Shown piece after piece: positions 17,435-25,956 of a DNA stretch of 60,827 nucleotides. The stretch's first letter is position 1. Every line of letters begins with the position of its first letter. Below the pieces are notes generated by a model. That model had not been told where the DNA came from. It saw nothing but the letters and a program-made list of their open reading frames with translations, and did no database searches. Source of the stretch: [Eubacterium] yurii (GTDB taxonomy: Bacteria > Bacillota > Clostridia > Peptostreptococcales > Filifactoraceae); the NCBI GenBank assembly GCA_900167215.1, contig FUZS01000019.1, positions 1-60,827 of the forward strand, read 5' to 3'. The translations under genes and the position numbers were made by a program.

Positions 17435-18199
17435 TTATAGGACAGGCATACATATTTGCACTCCGTCAACTTCCTTAATCTCTATATCTATCTTATAAAT
17501 CTTCTTTAGCACATCTGCTTTTACTGTATCCTTTGTATCTCCATAGCTTAGGACTTTCCCGTTTTTAAGTATCAAGGCCTTATCACAAAATATTAGTGAG
17601 TGTTGAGGATTATGTGTAGACAGTATCACTATATAGCCCTCTTTAGAGAGTTTTTGTATCTTTTGCATAACTCTTATCTGATTTCCATAGTCAAGATTAG
17701 ATGTAGGCTCGTCCATTATCAGTATCTTGGCATCTTGCAACATTGCTCTTGCAATCAATACGAGCTGTCTTTCTCCACCACTTATATCCAGATAACCACG
17801 ACTTGCCAAAGCAGATATATTGAGATATTCCAAAATCTCCATAGCCTTTGCATAATCTTCTTCTTTAGGCACGGAAAAGCGTCCTATCTTACTTGCCATA
17901 CCCATTATTACAACATCTATAACCGTATAATTGAAATGTGGTGTATGAACCTGAGGTATATAGGCAATTTTTCTTGAAATCTCTTTTGAAGAAAGCTTTG
18001 ATATGGATACATCATCTATGAAGATATTGCCTTTTTTCGGCTTTAATACACCAAGCATACATTTGAAAAGAGTCGACTTTCCTGCTCCGTTTTTCCCAAG
18101 TACACAAAGCAGGGTATCCTTTCCTATGTCAAAACTTACATCATCCAATATAAGCTCTTTTTTATATGCAAAACTTAAATGTTCAACTCTTATACTCAT
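17435..18199 (-). CDS. ABC transporter ATP-binding protein, FecE/BtuD type
   Basis: This 254-residue ATPase drives the FecCD permease. The Walker A is GKNGAGKST, the signature SGGERQLVLIARAM and the Walker B ILIMDEPT, followed by the switch His in STHNP. HTPHFNYTVIDVVIMG after the Q-loop is typical of siderophore/vitamin B12 importers. It lies 37 nt after the permease stop. The 229-bp gap before the methyltransferase has no gene. Confidence 0.92.
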   Translation of the reverse strand: MSIRVEHLSFAYKKELILDDVSFDIGKDTLLCVLGKNGAGKSTLFKCMLGVLKPKKGNIFIDDVSISKLSSKEISRKIAYIPQVHTPHFNYTVIDVVIMGMASKIGRFSVPKEEDYAKAMEILEYLNISALASRGYLDISGGERQLVLIARAMLQDAKILIMDEPTSNLDYGNQIRVMQKIQKLSKEGYIVILSTHNPQHSLIFCDKALILKNGKVLSYGDTKDTVKADVLKKIYKIDIEIKEVDGVQICMPVL

Positions 18200-18236
18200 T
18201 TTTATATCCCGTATATTTTCTTAAAGACTGTATATG

Positions 18237-19238
18237 TTACTTAGTTTCTCCGGATTTATATATCAAATACAAAAACATAGGCGCTCCTATAAATGAAGTC
18301 AATATCCCAAGCGGCACTTCTGAAGTCGCTATATTCCTTGCAAAATTATCAACGAAAATCAAAAATGTAGAGCCCAGTATAGCTGAGCTTACAAGCAGAT
18401 ATCTATAGTCATAGCCTACTATCATCCTGGCAAAATGCGGTATAACAAGTCCCACCCAGCCTATTATTCCGCTTACACTGACACTGGCTGAAGTCATAAG
18501 TGTAGCTGATACAATTATCAGCAGTTTCAAAGCCTTGACATTTATCCCAAGACTAAGCGCCTCTTCCTCTCCCATTGTCAGTATATTTATTCTCCACCTT
18601 ATCAAAAACAGAGGTATCATAGCAAGAATTATGGGAATGCTTACAAATATTGCATCTCCTATCTTTATAGCGGAAAGCGAGCCCATAAGCCAGTATGTTA
18701 TGGCAGGCAGAGTATTTTCCGTATCTGCAATCAACTTAAGGTATGAAATCATAGCCGAAAACAGTGAGCCTACCATTATACCTGATAATATCATACTGAA
18801 GGTCTTATCAGCTCTTGACTTTTCACTTATAAAATACGCCAAACTCACTGCAAAAAGACCTGTAACAAAGGATAATAAAGTCGTTTTGACATAACCCATG
18901 GAAAAAAATATGCCAAGTGCGGCTCCAAATCCTGCTCCATTTGACGCTCCAAGCACCTCCGGTGACACCATATTATTCTTAAAAAGTCCCTGATATACGC
19001 AACCTGCTACGGATAAGGCACTACCTATCAATAGCGCTGCTATTATTCTGGGTAGTCTTATCTCGAATATAACGGTGCTCGCATTATCATCCCAAGTCTT
19101 GTCCATATGTATAAATTTAGATAACAGTACCTTAACTACGTCAACAGGATGTATAGAATATCTGCCTATGGCAAAAGACATTACAAATACTATTATCAGC
19201 ACAAAAAACATGATTATAATCTTAGCTTTTTTACTCAT
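18237..19238 (-). CDS. FecCD-family ABC transporter permease
   Basis: This 333-residue permease forms the membrane channel, normally as a dimer of ten-helix subunits. The family pattern is visible: RLPRIIAALLIGSALSVAGCVYQGLFKNN, PEVLGASNGAGFGAALG, then SVSGIIGWVGLVIPHFAR near the C-terminal third. It opens the locus behind a promoter overlapped by a palindrome. Members import ferric siderophores, haem, B12 or, in the MolBC group, molybdate, so the substrate stays open. Confidence 0.92.
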   Translation of the reverse strand: MSKKAKIIIMFFVLIIVFVMSFAIGRYSIHPVDVVKVLLSKFIHMDKTWDDNASTVIFEIRLPRIIAALLIGSALSVAGCVYQGLFKNNMVSPEVLGASNGAGFGAALGIFFSMGYVKTTLLSFVTGLFAVSLAYFISEKSRADKTFSMILSGIMVGSLFSAMISYLKLIADTENTLPAITYWLMGSLSAIKIGDAIFVSIPIILAMIPLFLIRWRINILTMGEEEALSLGINVKALKLLIIVSATLMTSASVSVSGIIGWVGLVIPHFARMIVGYDYRYLLVSSAILGSTFLIFVDNFARNIATSEVPLGILTSFIGAPMFLYLIYKSGETK

Positions 19239-19263
19239 AATTCCTCAGCATAAAATATATCAA

Positions 19264-19332
19264 AATGATAATATTATTAATTTAAAATATTATAATGATA
19301 ACATTATCATGATTTATATAATATAAAAGCAA
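19264..19332 (-). promoter_or_regulatory. Promoter and metalloregulator-like operator of the FecBCD locus
   Basis: A palindrome ATGATAA-CA-TTATCAT (19295-19310) overlaps the -10 of a candidate promoter (minus strand TTGCTT 19327-19332, 17-nt spacer, TGATAA 19304-19309). A related half-site AATGATAAT follows at 19264-19272. TGATAA/TTATCA dyads resemble Fur-box units, so iron- or metal-dependent repression is likely but inferred. Confidence 0.6.
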
Positions 19333-19427
19333 ATAAACAGCCTACTTTTTTTTATTATATCTTAATTGTGTATAAATTTCAACATGAAAGTGTAGATTTA
19401 ACATATGCTTCCTTTATTTTCATCTAT

Positions 19428-19540
19428 TACTAATCACTATTTATAATGCTAAGTATTTATGACTAATGACATTACAGTTTATAAATTATCAGCAATTTTA
19501 CTGTAATACAATTATGTAGCTTTTTAATAGATTGTTAGTA
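19428..19540 (+). repeat. Miniature inverted repeat, type 2
   Basis: It begins TACTAATCACTATTTATAATGC and ends GATTGTTAGTA, in the 353-bp gap that also holds the operator above and the terminator below. Confidence 0.7.
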
Positions 19541-19552
19541 TACACTCCTCTA

Positions 19553-19585
19553 TAAAAAAAACACACATCTTATCCGATATGTGTC
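19553..19585 (-). terminator. Terminator of the YvyF-like gene
   Basis: On the minus strand ACACAT and ATGTGT form a stem followed by eight T residues. The other strand also shows CTTTTT, so it may act both ways. Confidence 0.75.
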
Positions 19586-19591
19586 TTTTTA

Positions 19592-20023
19592 CTATTTGTT
19601 TTTTCTTATTCTTCTTCCGTATCCGACCTCTTGTTTTTGCTTTACCTTGCCCGCATCGTAGCCTGACATCTTTTTCTTTGTAGAAGGACTGTCAGGATAA
19701 AGTATCTTAGTCATCTTGGATACCTTACATTCGTGGCATATGTCTCCATGCTCTATCATTGCTCCGCATATCTTACAAGGATGTAGCAGATGTCTGGCAT
19801 TTTCTGCAAGAGAAATCTTACCCTGTCTCAAAAATGTCATTATGACATTACGAGGCACCTTAGTGCTTTCTGCCACCTGTATAGCATTTTCTCCCTGATG
19901 GTCGTAGAGATATTCTCTTACTATAGCATACATATAATCCATCTCATCTTGGGAATAAACATCCTTTTCAATTATATTCAAGAGTTCGTCATCTTTTTTT
20001 CGATCTTTTAACTTTAATCTCAA
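19592..20023 (-). CDS. YvyF-like protein (HTH plus zinc ribbon)
   Basis: This 143-residue protein has a central segment VPRNVIMTFLRQGKISLAENARH followed by a four-cysteine ribbon, CKICGAMIEHGDICHECK. That arrangement resembles the second half of the YvyF/TIGR03826 flagellar-region protein of Bacilli and Clostridia, whose N-terminal zinc ribbon is missing here. The N-terminal 45 residues are charged, and the C-terminal tail is basic. No flagellar genes are nearby. A nucleic-acid-binding role is plausible but unproven. Confidence 0.55.
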   Translation of the reverse strand: MRLKLKDRKKDDELLNIIEKDVYSQDEMDYMYAIVREYLYDHQGENAIQVAESTKVPRNVIMTFLRQGKISLAENARHLLHPCKICGAMIEHGDICHECKVSKMTKILYPDSPSTKKKMSGYDAGKVKQKQEVGYGRRIRKNK

Positions 20024-20254
20024 TACATTACCTCTTTTATAATATAATCTCTAAAATTTCAAACAAGAATAAATAAGTTATTATCTTGTTTTTTAGCTAA
20101 TCTTAGCCTATTATTTATAATAATCTCTAAATAAAATTCTATTAATATTATTTATATCGGCAGCTTATAAATAATATTAATATTTTGCTTTTATACCCAT
20201 ATTTTATATCTGAAACTAAAATATATTAAAATTGTCAAATTTTATCAAACATAG

Positions 20255-20283
20255 TTGATTTTGAAATATCTTTGGAGTATAAT
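20255..20283 (+). promoter_or_regulatory. Promoter of the copper-amine-oxidase-N-domain protein
   Basis: TTGATT (20255-20260), 17-nt spacer, TATAAT (20278-20283), 64 nt before the start codon. The rest of the 20024-20346 gap is AT-rich with no gene. Confidence 0.7.
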
Positions 20284-20346
20284 AATCTTGTAAATGGATG
20301 TTAAACAGATGGATGAATTTTTTATTATGTGAAAGGAGTTTTTATT

Positions 20347-21681
20347 ATGTTAAAACAAAAATTAATAAGATTGTCGATTTTTATTTTATTTGGCTTAATT
20401 ATGACAAAGTCAGCCTTTGCAATAGACATCTATTACAAAGACAAACTTGTTCCTACAGATACAAGCCCTGTAATCGAAGATGGTAGAACTTTGGTGCCAA
20501 TATCATCTATTGCCAAATCTATGAATGCTACTGTAAGCTGGAACTCGTCTACAAAGACTGCTACTATTGTAAAAGACAGCATAAAAATAGAAATGGTCTT
20601 AGGAACTAAGGATGTAAGTATAAGCAAGGAAGGTCAAAAGACTCAATTAGTATTGGATGTTGCAGCAAAGTCTATAAACGGTAGAACTATGGTACCTGTA
20701 AGGGCGATTTCCGAAATATTCGGCAGTAAGGTAGTATGGGATAAGGAAACAAGCTCTATATTGATAGACAGCACTTCTCCTAAGAAGACTGAAACAACTT
20801 CTCCTAAAAATACCGATACTGTCTCTCCGAAGGATAGTTCTAATTTGGAAAAAACTATTTTAAGCTCAATAAAAGGACACAGAACCTTATATAGAGGTAT
20901 ACTAATCAGCAAAGATGAAAAGGTGCGTATAGATACTGACTATGATCTTGATATGGTAAAAATTCCTATGGCGCTTTTAAACGAGAGAATACCTTCTTCG
21001 TATCTTCCGTTTACTGTTTATAAGGCAAGTAATGGAGAGAGTATATTGTCAGGATTTATAGATAAGGCAACAAATAAGATATATCTTCAATCTTCTGATA
21101 TGATATATTCCATACCTGATTATAATATTATTGTACCGCCATTTAGCAATGTCTTTGACGATAATACCTACAACGCATTTATCAAAGCCATAGCTACAAG
21201 AGATAAGCTAATAACTATTGGCGATGAAGTAGAATGTGAAACTACCAATATAAACGAAGACAAGCGTACTGCTGATATAAAGATTTCTAAGAATAATAAA
21301 CTTATAGCTACTTACTCAATAGATGCAAATAACAGAAAGGTCACAAATCTTAAAACTAATAAAGTGGTTTATGACGACTCAGCAATACAAAGTGTAAAAG
21401 AGACTTTTATAGAAAAAGACCAAGCCGGCGATATGGCAATCTCAATACTCAAAAAGCTAAAAAGAATATCTGCGGACAAAAAATATACTATTACTGACTT
21501 AGAATATACTGAAGGTGACCAGACTACGAACAATAGAGAAGGATATGTATTTATTTTAAAATTGGACGGAAAAAAGGTAGGACAGTTCCTAATCAATACT
21601 ACAAGTACAGTAATGATGGAATATGATGCAAATTCTAAGACATATTTCTATATAATGGGAACTTTCACTCCTTTTGGTTGA
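20347..21681 (+). CDS. Secreted copper amine oxidase N-terminal domain protein
   Basis: This 444-residue protein has a signal peptide ending KSAFA. A Cu_amine_oxidN1-type domain follows, with PVIEDGRTLVPISSIAKSMNATVSWN and NGRTMVPVRAISEIFGSKVVWD as its two halves. Despite the name, this domain usually occurs in cell-surface proteins without oxidase activity. A linker with repeated SPK(N/K)T units joins it to a C-terminal domain of about 280 residues that I do not recognise. The frame opens at 20329, but AAAGGAG lies inside that extension and sets the start at 20347. Confidence 0.85.
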   Translation: MLKQKLIRLSIFILFGLIMTKSAFAIDIYYKDKLVPTDTSPVIEDGRTLVPISSIAKSMNATVSWNSSTKTATIVKDSIKIEMVLGTKDVSISKEGQKTQLVLDVAAKSINGRTMVPVRAISEIFGSKVVWDKETSSILIDSTSPKKTETTSPKNTDTVSPKDSSNLEKTILSSIKGHRTLYRGILISKDEKVRIDTDYDLDMVKIPMALLNERIPSSYLPFTVYKASNGESILSGFIDKATNKIYLQSSDMIYSIPDYNIIVPPFSNVFDDNTYNAFIKAIATRDKLITIGDEVECETTNINEDKRTADIKISKNNKLIATYSIDANNRKVTNLKTNKVVYDDSAIQSVKETFIEKDQAGDMAISILKKLKRISADKKYTITDLEYTEGDQTTNNREGYVFILKLDGKKVGQFLINTTSTVMMEYDANSKTYFYIMGTFTPFG

Positions 21682-21760
21682 TTAAAAGTAATAGATATTA
21701 GTATAATTTACAGGTATTTCTTTGATTAGTAGATTAAATTTAAAAAATCCTATATAAATA

Positions 21761-21805
21761 AAAGCACCTAAATTAAGATTTAATCTTAGTTTAAGTGCTT
21801 TTTTC
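21761..21805. terminator. Bidirectional terminator between convergent genes
   Basis: AAAGCAC...GTGCTTT with an inner AAGATT/AATCTT stem is followed by TTTTTT on the plus strand and preceded by A-rich sequence. It separates the secreted protein gene from livF. Confidence 0.75.
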
Positions 21806-22521
21806 TATGCTCCAAGATATGCTTTTCTTACTATGTCATCATTTAACAAATCTTTTGCTGGACCTGTCTTAATTATCTTTCCTGTTTCCAGTACATAGGC
21901 TCTGTCAGATATTCCAAGTGCCATTTTGGCATTTTGCTCTACAAGTAGGACTGTAGTGCCGTTGTTCTTATTGAGTTCTTTGATTATTTCAAATATCTCT
22001 TTGACCAGTAGAGGAGACAGTCCCATAGACGGCTCATCGAGTATGAGTATCTGCGGTCTGCTCATTATCGCCCTGCCTATGGCGAGCATCTGTTGCTCTC
22101 CCCCTGATAAGGTACCGGCAAGCTGATTTTTTCTTTCTTCAAGCCTTGGCAATTTTTTGTATATTTCTTCTATTTCTCTTTTCTTGTTTTGCGCACTATC
22201 CTTTATACTGTAGCCGCCCAACATAAGATTGTCATATACTGTAAGATGTGCAAATATCCTTCTGCCCTCGGGTACCTGTGCTATGCCCTCTTTGAGTATG
22301 AGATATGCCTTGGTCTTTGTTATATCCTTACCGTTGTATATTATCTCACCGCTCTTGGATCTTATAATTCCTGATATGGTTTGGAGTGTTGTAGTTTTCC
22401 CTGCTCCGTTTGCTCCGATTAGAGATACTATTTCCCCCTTATCCACTTCCAATGACACGTCTTTTATAGCATGGATATTGCCATAAAATACATTCAGATT
22501 TTTTACTTCAAGTAGAGACAT
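21805..22521 (-). CDS. livF: Branched-chain amino acid ABC transporter, ATPase LivF
   Basis: This 238-residue ATPase has Walker A GANGAGKTT, signature SGGEQQMLAIGRAIM and Walker B ILILDEPSMGLSP, the last being characteristic of LivF. The C-terminal end VRKAYLGA is typical. The frame extends to 22554, but AAAGGGGGTG before the ATG at 22521 (MSLLEVKNL) sets the start. It is the last gene of livHMGF. Confidence 0.9.
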   Translation of the reverse strand: MSLLEVKNLNVFYGNIHAIKDVSLEVDKGEIVSLIGANGAGKTTTLQTISGIIRSKSGEIIYNGKDITKTKAYLILKEGIAQVPEGRRIFAHLTVYDNLMLGGYSIKDSAQNKKREIEEIYKKLPRLEERKNQLAGTLSGGEQQMLAIGRAIMSRPQILILDEPSMGLSPLLVKEIFEIIKELNKNNGTTVLLVEQNAKMALGISDRAYVLETGKIIKTGPAKDLLNDDIVRKAYLGA

Positions 22522-22543
22522 CTTACACCCCCTTTGATATTCA

Positions 22544-23314
22544 TCATGATTCATCTCCCAGATATGCTCTTATAACCTTCTCATCTTTTATTACGTCTTG
22601 AGGATTACCGGAAGCAAGCATTCTGCCGTATTCCAACACATTGAGTTTTTCGCATATACCAAGCACAAGATTCATATCATGCTCTATGAGAAGTATAGAT
22701 ATGTTGAATTTCTCCCTTATAGTTGCTATGGTCTGCATAAGCTCAGCAGTCTCTGTATCGTTCATTCCGGCTGCCGGTTCGTCAAGTAGCAAAAGTTGTG
22801 GTGATGTAGCCATAGCCCTTGCTATTTCCAGCTTCCTTTGTTTTCCATAAGGCAGATTGTCCGCCTTTTCGTTTGCATATTCTTCCAAAGAAAAAATCTT
22901 GAGTATGTTTAGTGCCTTTTCATAGACCTTTTTTTCCTCTTTATAGAATTTTCCTGTTCTAAATATGCTTGATACTATTGAAGTTTTCAAGTCTTTGTTA
23001 AATGCTACCGCCACATTTTCCGCAACAGTAAGCGCCTTGAACAATCTTATATTTTGAAATGTCCTTGCTATACCCATAGACACTATGTCATGCGGTTTTT
23101 TACCGTTTATTACAGTGCCGTTGAGCAATATCCTACCTTCAGTAGGCTCGTAAACTCCTGTAAGCATGTTAAACACGGTAGTTTTTCCGGCTCCGTTGGG
23201 ACCTATAAGTCCAACTATTTCATTTTTATAGACGTTGAGATTTACTTCCGAAACAGCCTTTAGACCTCCGAAAGTTATGCCCAAGTTTTCAGTTGACAGT
23301 ATCAAATTAGCCAT
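22544..23314 (-). CDS. livG: Branched-chain amino acid ABC transporter, ATPase LivG
   Basis: This 256-residue ATPase has Walker A GPNGAGKTT, the LivG-type ARTFQNIRLF after the Q-loop, signature LPYGKQRKLEIARA and Walker B LLLLDEPAAGMN. The start is ATG 23314 with GGCGGTGG upstream; a GTG three codons earlier is less likely. It overlaps the livM stop by 8 nt, showing translational coupling. Confidence 0.92.
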   Translation of the reverse strand: MANLILSTENLGITFGGLKAVSEVNLNVYKNEIVGLIGPNGAGKTTVFNMLTGVYEPTEGRILLNGTVINGKKPHDIVSMGIARTFQNIRLFKALTVAENVAVAFNKDLKTSIVSSIFRTGKFYKEEKKVYEKALNILKIFSLEEYANEKADNLPYGKQRKLEIARAMATSPQLLLLDEPAAGMNDTETAELMQTIATIREKFNISILLIEHDMNLVLGICEKLNVLEYGRMLASGNPQDVIKDEKVIRAYLGDES

Positions 23315-24287
23315 TTTTTCCACCGCCTTTTACATTTTTCGGCAATGCTTTACTCACGAGATTTGTAAGTGAAAACTCTTTTGTACCGAGTAATCCTGAA
23401 GGTCTAAACATCATCATCAGTATCAACATCACTGCATAGATAAACATTCTGTAGTCATTAAAACCACGAAGCATTTCAGGTAGGATGGTCAAGACTATGG
23501 CTCCTATCGCTGAGCCTGTGAAACTGCCCAAACCTCCAAGCACCACAATTACAAGTATATCTATGGATTTGTTGAAGTCAAAGTTTTTCGCACCAAGTAT
23601 TCCTATATAGTGTGCATACATTCCGCCTGCAACCCCTGCGAAAAATGCAGAGTATGCAAAAGCCAAGGTCTTATAAAAAGTAAGATTGATACCGGAAGAT
23701 TCTGACGCTATCTCATCTTCACGAATTGAAAGTATGGCACGTCCATGCCTTGACTTCATAAATGTATACATCATAAAAACGCATAATAACATTATAATAT
23801 AAATTATAGCAAAGTTCTTGTTTAGTTTTATACCTGTAAGTCCCTTTGCTCCACCTGTAAATTTGAAGAATTCTATCAATACTCTTATTATCTCGCAAAA
23901 AGCAAGAGTAAGTATGGCAAGATAGTCTCCTCTTAGTCTAAGTGCAGGTATACCTATTACTACACCTATTATCATAGCAATAAGTCCGCCTAAGATAAGC
24001 GCTAAAACATATCCGCCTACACCCGGTATTAGATTTGACTTTGTAAAAAGTGCAGCCGTATAAGCACCTATGGACATAAAGCCTGCGTGGCCAAGAGCCA
24101 TCTGTCCCAGACATCCTGCTGTTATATTAAGACTGATTGCCAGCACTATATTTATACAAACCAATATCAATATTCCGCTAATGTATGAGTTTATCATTCC
24201 TGATTGTATAAGTATATTAATTACTACGAACAATATGCTTACACCAAGAATATTAATAATAAAATTCTTTTTATTAAATGTATTCAT
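23307..24287 (-). CDS. livM: Branched-chain amino acid ABC transporter, permease LivM
   Basis: This 326-residue inner-membrane protein has the family signature GHAGFMSIGAYTAAL and the long loop with LTLAFCEIIRVLIEFFKFTGGAKGLTGI. The EAA-like segment IREDEIASESSGINLTFYK contacts the ATPase. About eight to ten membrane helices are visible. It is full length and lies 8 nt after livH. Confidence 0.92.
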   Translation of the reverse strand: MNTFNKKNFIINILGVSILFVVINILIQSGMINSYISGILILVCINIVLAISLNITAGCLGQMALGHAGFMSIGAYTAALFTKSNLIPGVGGYVLALILGGLIAMIIGVVIGIPALRLRGDYLAILTLAFCEIIRVLIEFFKFTGGAKGLTGIKLNKNFAIIYIIMLLCVFMMYTFMKSRHGRAILSIREDEIASESSGINLTFYKTLAFAYSAFFAGVAGGMYAHYIGILGAKNFDFNKSIDILVIVVLGGLGSFTGSAIGAIVLTILPEMLRGFNDYRMFIYAVMLILMMMFRPSGLLGTKEFSLTNLVSKALPKNVKGGGKNG

Positions 24288-24295
24288 ATTGCCCC

Positions 24296-25180
24296 CTATA
24301 CTTTTTCTTTCTTATTCATTCCGAAGATTCCTTCAGGTTTGAATAATAACACTACTACCAATATTGCAAATACGACAGCATCTGCAAGTTCTGTAGAAAT
24401 ATAAGCCTTAGTCAAAGCTTCCACTATACCTATGATAAATCCGCCTATCATAGCTCCGGGGATTATACCTATACCCCCGAGTACCGCAGCTACGAAAGCC
24501 TTAAGACCAAGCATAGAGCCCATAGTCGGAGTAATCTGAGGATAAGCGGATACATATAATATCGATGCTACCGCTGCAAGGCCTGAACCTATAGCAAAGG
24601 TCATAGATATTGTATTATCCACATTTATACCTACAAGCTGAGCTGCTGAAAAATCCTCCGATACGGCAATCATTGCCTTGCCTGCCTTTGATTTGGTAAT
24701 AAATAATTGCAAAATTATCATCAATACTACAGATACAGTTATAGTTATAATAGTAGAAATATTTATACTAAGCTCTCCAAGTTGAATCGGTTTGCCGGAA
24801 AAAACAGTGTCAAAAGGTCTTGGATTTGGTGAAAATATGAGCATGAACGCATTTTGTAAAAGTAACGATACTCCTATAGCTGTGATAAGCGAAGATATTC
24901 TGGCAGAATTTCTCATAGGCTTGTAAGCAACTTTTTCTATCACTACACCCAATAAAGAACAAAAGGCAATAGCCGGCACTACTGCAAGATATACCGGAAG
25001 ACCCATGGAAGTAAGAGCGGACACACACATGAAAGCAACATAGGCTCCTACCATTATTATATCGCCATGCGCAAAGTTAATAAGCTTTACTATTCCGTAA
25101 ACCATAGTATATCCCAATGATACCAAGGCATAAATACTGCCTATTTGCAGACCGTTTATAAGTTGTTTGATAAAATCCAT
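24296..25180 (-). CDS. livH: Branched-chain amino acid ABC transporter, permease LivH
   Basis: This 294-residue permease starts MDFIKQLINGLQIGSIYALVSLGYTMVYGI, the classic LivH N-terminus, and ends in LLFKPEGIFG. It is the first gene of the cluster behind a consensus -10 and AAAGGAGG. No periplasmic or lipoprotein LivJ/LivK gene accompanies it, so the binding protein must be encoded elsewhere. The substrate could be a branched-chain amino acid or another HAAT-family ligand such as urea or short amides. Confidence 0.92.
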   Translation of the reverse strand: MDFIKQLINGLQIGSIYALVSLGYTMVYGIVKLINFAHGDIIMVGAYVAFMCVSALTSMGLPVYLAVVPAIAFCSLLGVVIEKVAYKPMRNSARISSLITAIGVSLLLQNAFMLIFSPNPRPFDTVFSGKPIQLGELSINISTIITITVSVVLMIILQLFITKSKAGKAMIAVSEDFSAAQLVGINVDNTISMTFAIGSGLAAVASILYVSAYPQITPTMGSMLGLKAFVAAVLGGIGIIPGAMIGGFIIGIVEALTKAYISTELADAVVFAILVVVLLFKPEGIFGMNKKEKV

Positions 25181-25228
25181 AGTAATTAAGCACCTCCTTT
25201 TTTAAATAATCAACGCATATTGTACCAC

Positions 25229-25257
25229 ATTATACCCCATTTGTATATAAATTGAAA
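25229..25257 (-). promoter_or_regulatory. Promoter of livHMGF
   Basis: On the minus strand: TTTCAA (25252-25257), 17-nt spacer, TATAAT (25229-25234). Confidence 0.6.
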
Positions 25258-25267
25258 CTTTATTTTA

Positions 25268-25308
25268 CAAAAAATAAAAGCCATAACTATCTTTTTGACA
25301 GTTATGAC
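25268..25308 (-). terminator. Terminator after the pilin-like gene
   Basis: On the minus strand CATAACTGTC pairs with GATAGTTATG around AAAAA, followed by GCTTTTATTTTTT. Confidence 0.75.
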
Positions 25309-25437
25309 CTGTTTTATAATATTAATATGTTTTAATCAATGGACATAGGGTTTGGACTTATTGTCTTTAATTAATACATGTAACTGAATTTTTCTAAATT
25401 TTCATTTTTCATTGTTTAATCTAATATATATTTTTTA

Positions 25438-25878
25438 CTACTCAAGTTCTTCATTTGCCTTTCCGCCTATTACAAACTCTATCTTTTCACCCTCTTTTGT
25501 AGTGCTTATATTTACCTTTTTATTTGTGTCAAAAGATATCTCAAACTCCTCTCCACTATACTTTGATTTTGGAAATTCTTCATAGTTTTTGATTATATAT
25601 TCTTTAAGCTTGTTTTTGTCAGTATCCTTTTTTTCTATGTAATAAGTCTTTGCCATCTGTGCAAGCTGCAAAGCTGTAGCTAAGTCTGCTCTTTTCTTTT
25701 GATTTTCGACTATGTTTAAGTAAGAAGGTACAGATATTGATGCAAGCACAATAAGCAGCGATATTACCGCTATTATCTCGAGCAGTGTAAAACCTTTATG
25801 TTTTGTATTTTTTCTTATGTATGTATTTACGTAAGTTTTTGAAATATCTCTTTCATATTTAATTTTAATCTTATTCAT
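25438..25878 (-). CDS. Type IV pilin-like protein with prepilin cleavage motif
   Basis: This 146-residue protein carries the class III signal KGFTLLEIIAVISLL at about residues 28-42, with the conserved Glu at position +5 after the cleavage Gly. A hydrophobic helix follows. The 28-residue leader is longer than usual. The C-terminal part is short and charged, as in minor pilins or pseudopilins. AGGAGG sets the start. No prepilin peptidase or assembly ATPase gene is in the window. It follows the two-component system in the same direction. Confidence 0.8.
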   Translation of the reverse strand: MNKIKIKYERDISKTYVNTYIRKNTKHKGFTLLEIIAVISLLIVLASISVPSYLNIVENQKKRADLATALQLAQMAKTYYIEKKDTDKNKLKEYIIKNYEEFPKSKYSGEEFEISFDTNKKVNISTTKEGEKIEFVIGGKANEELE

Positions 25879-25901
25879 TACAGCCTCCTATATTTCTTAT
25901 T

Positions 25902-25941
25902 ATAAAGCACAAGAAAATAAGTACATCTTCTTGTGCTTTAT
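25902..25941. terminator. 14-bp perfect hairpin between kinase and pilin genes
   Basis: ATAAAGCACAAGAA pairs with TTCTTGTGCTTTAT across a 12-nt loop. A T8 run follows on the plus strand only. On the minus strand, where the genes lie, it lacks a U-tract and may instead attenuate or process the transcript. Confidence 0.5.
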
Positions 25942-25956
25942 ATTTTTTTTAAAAAA

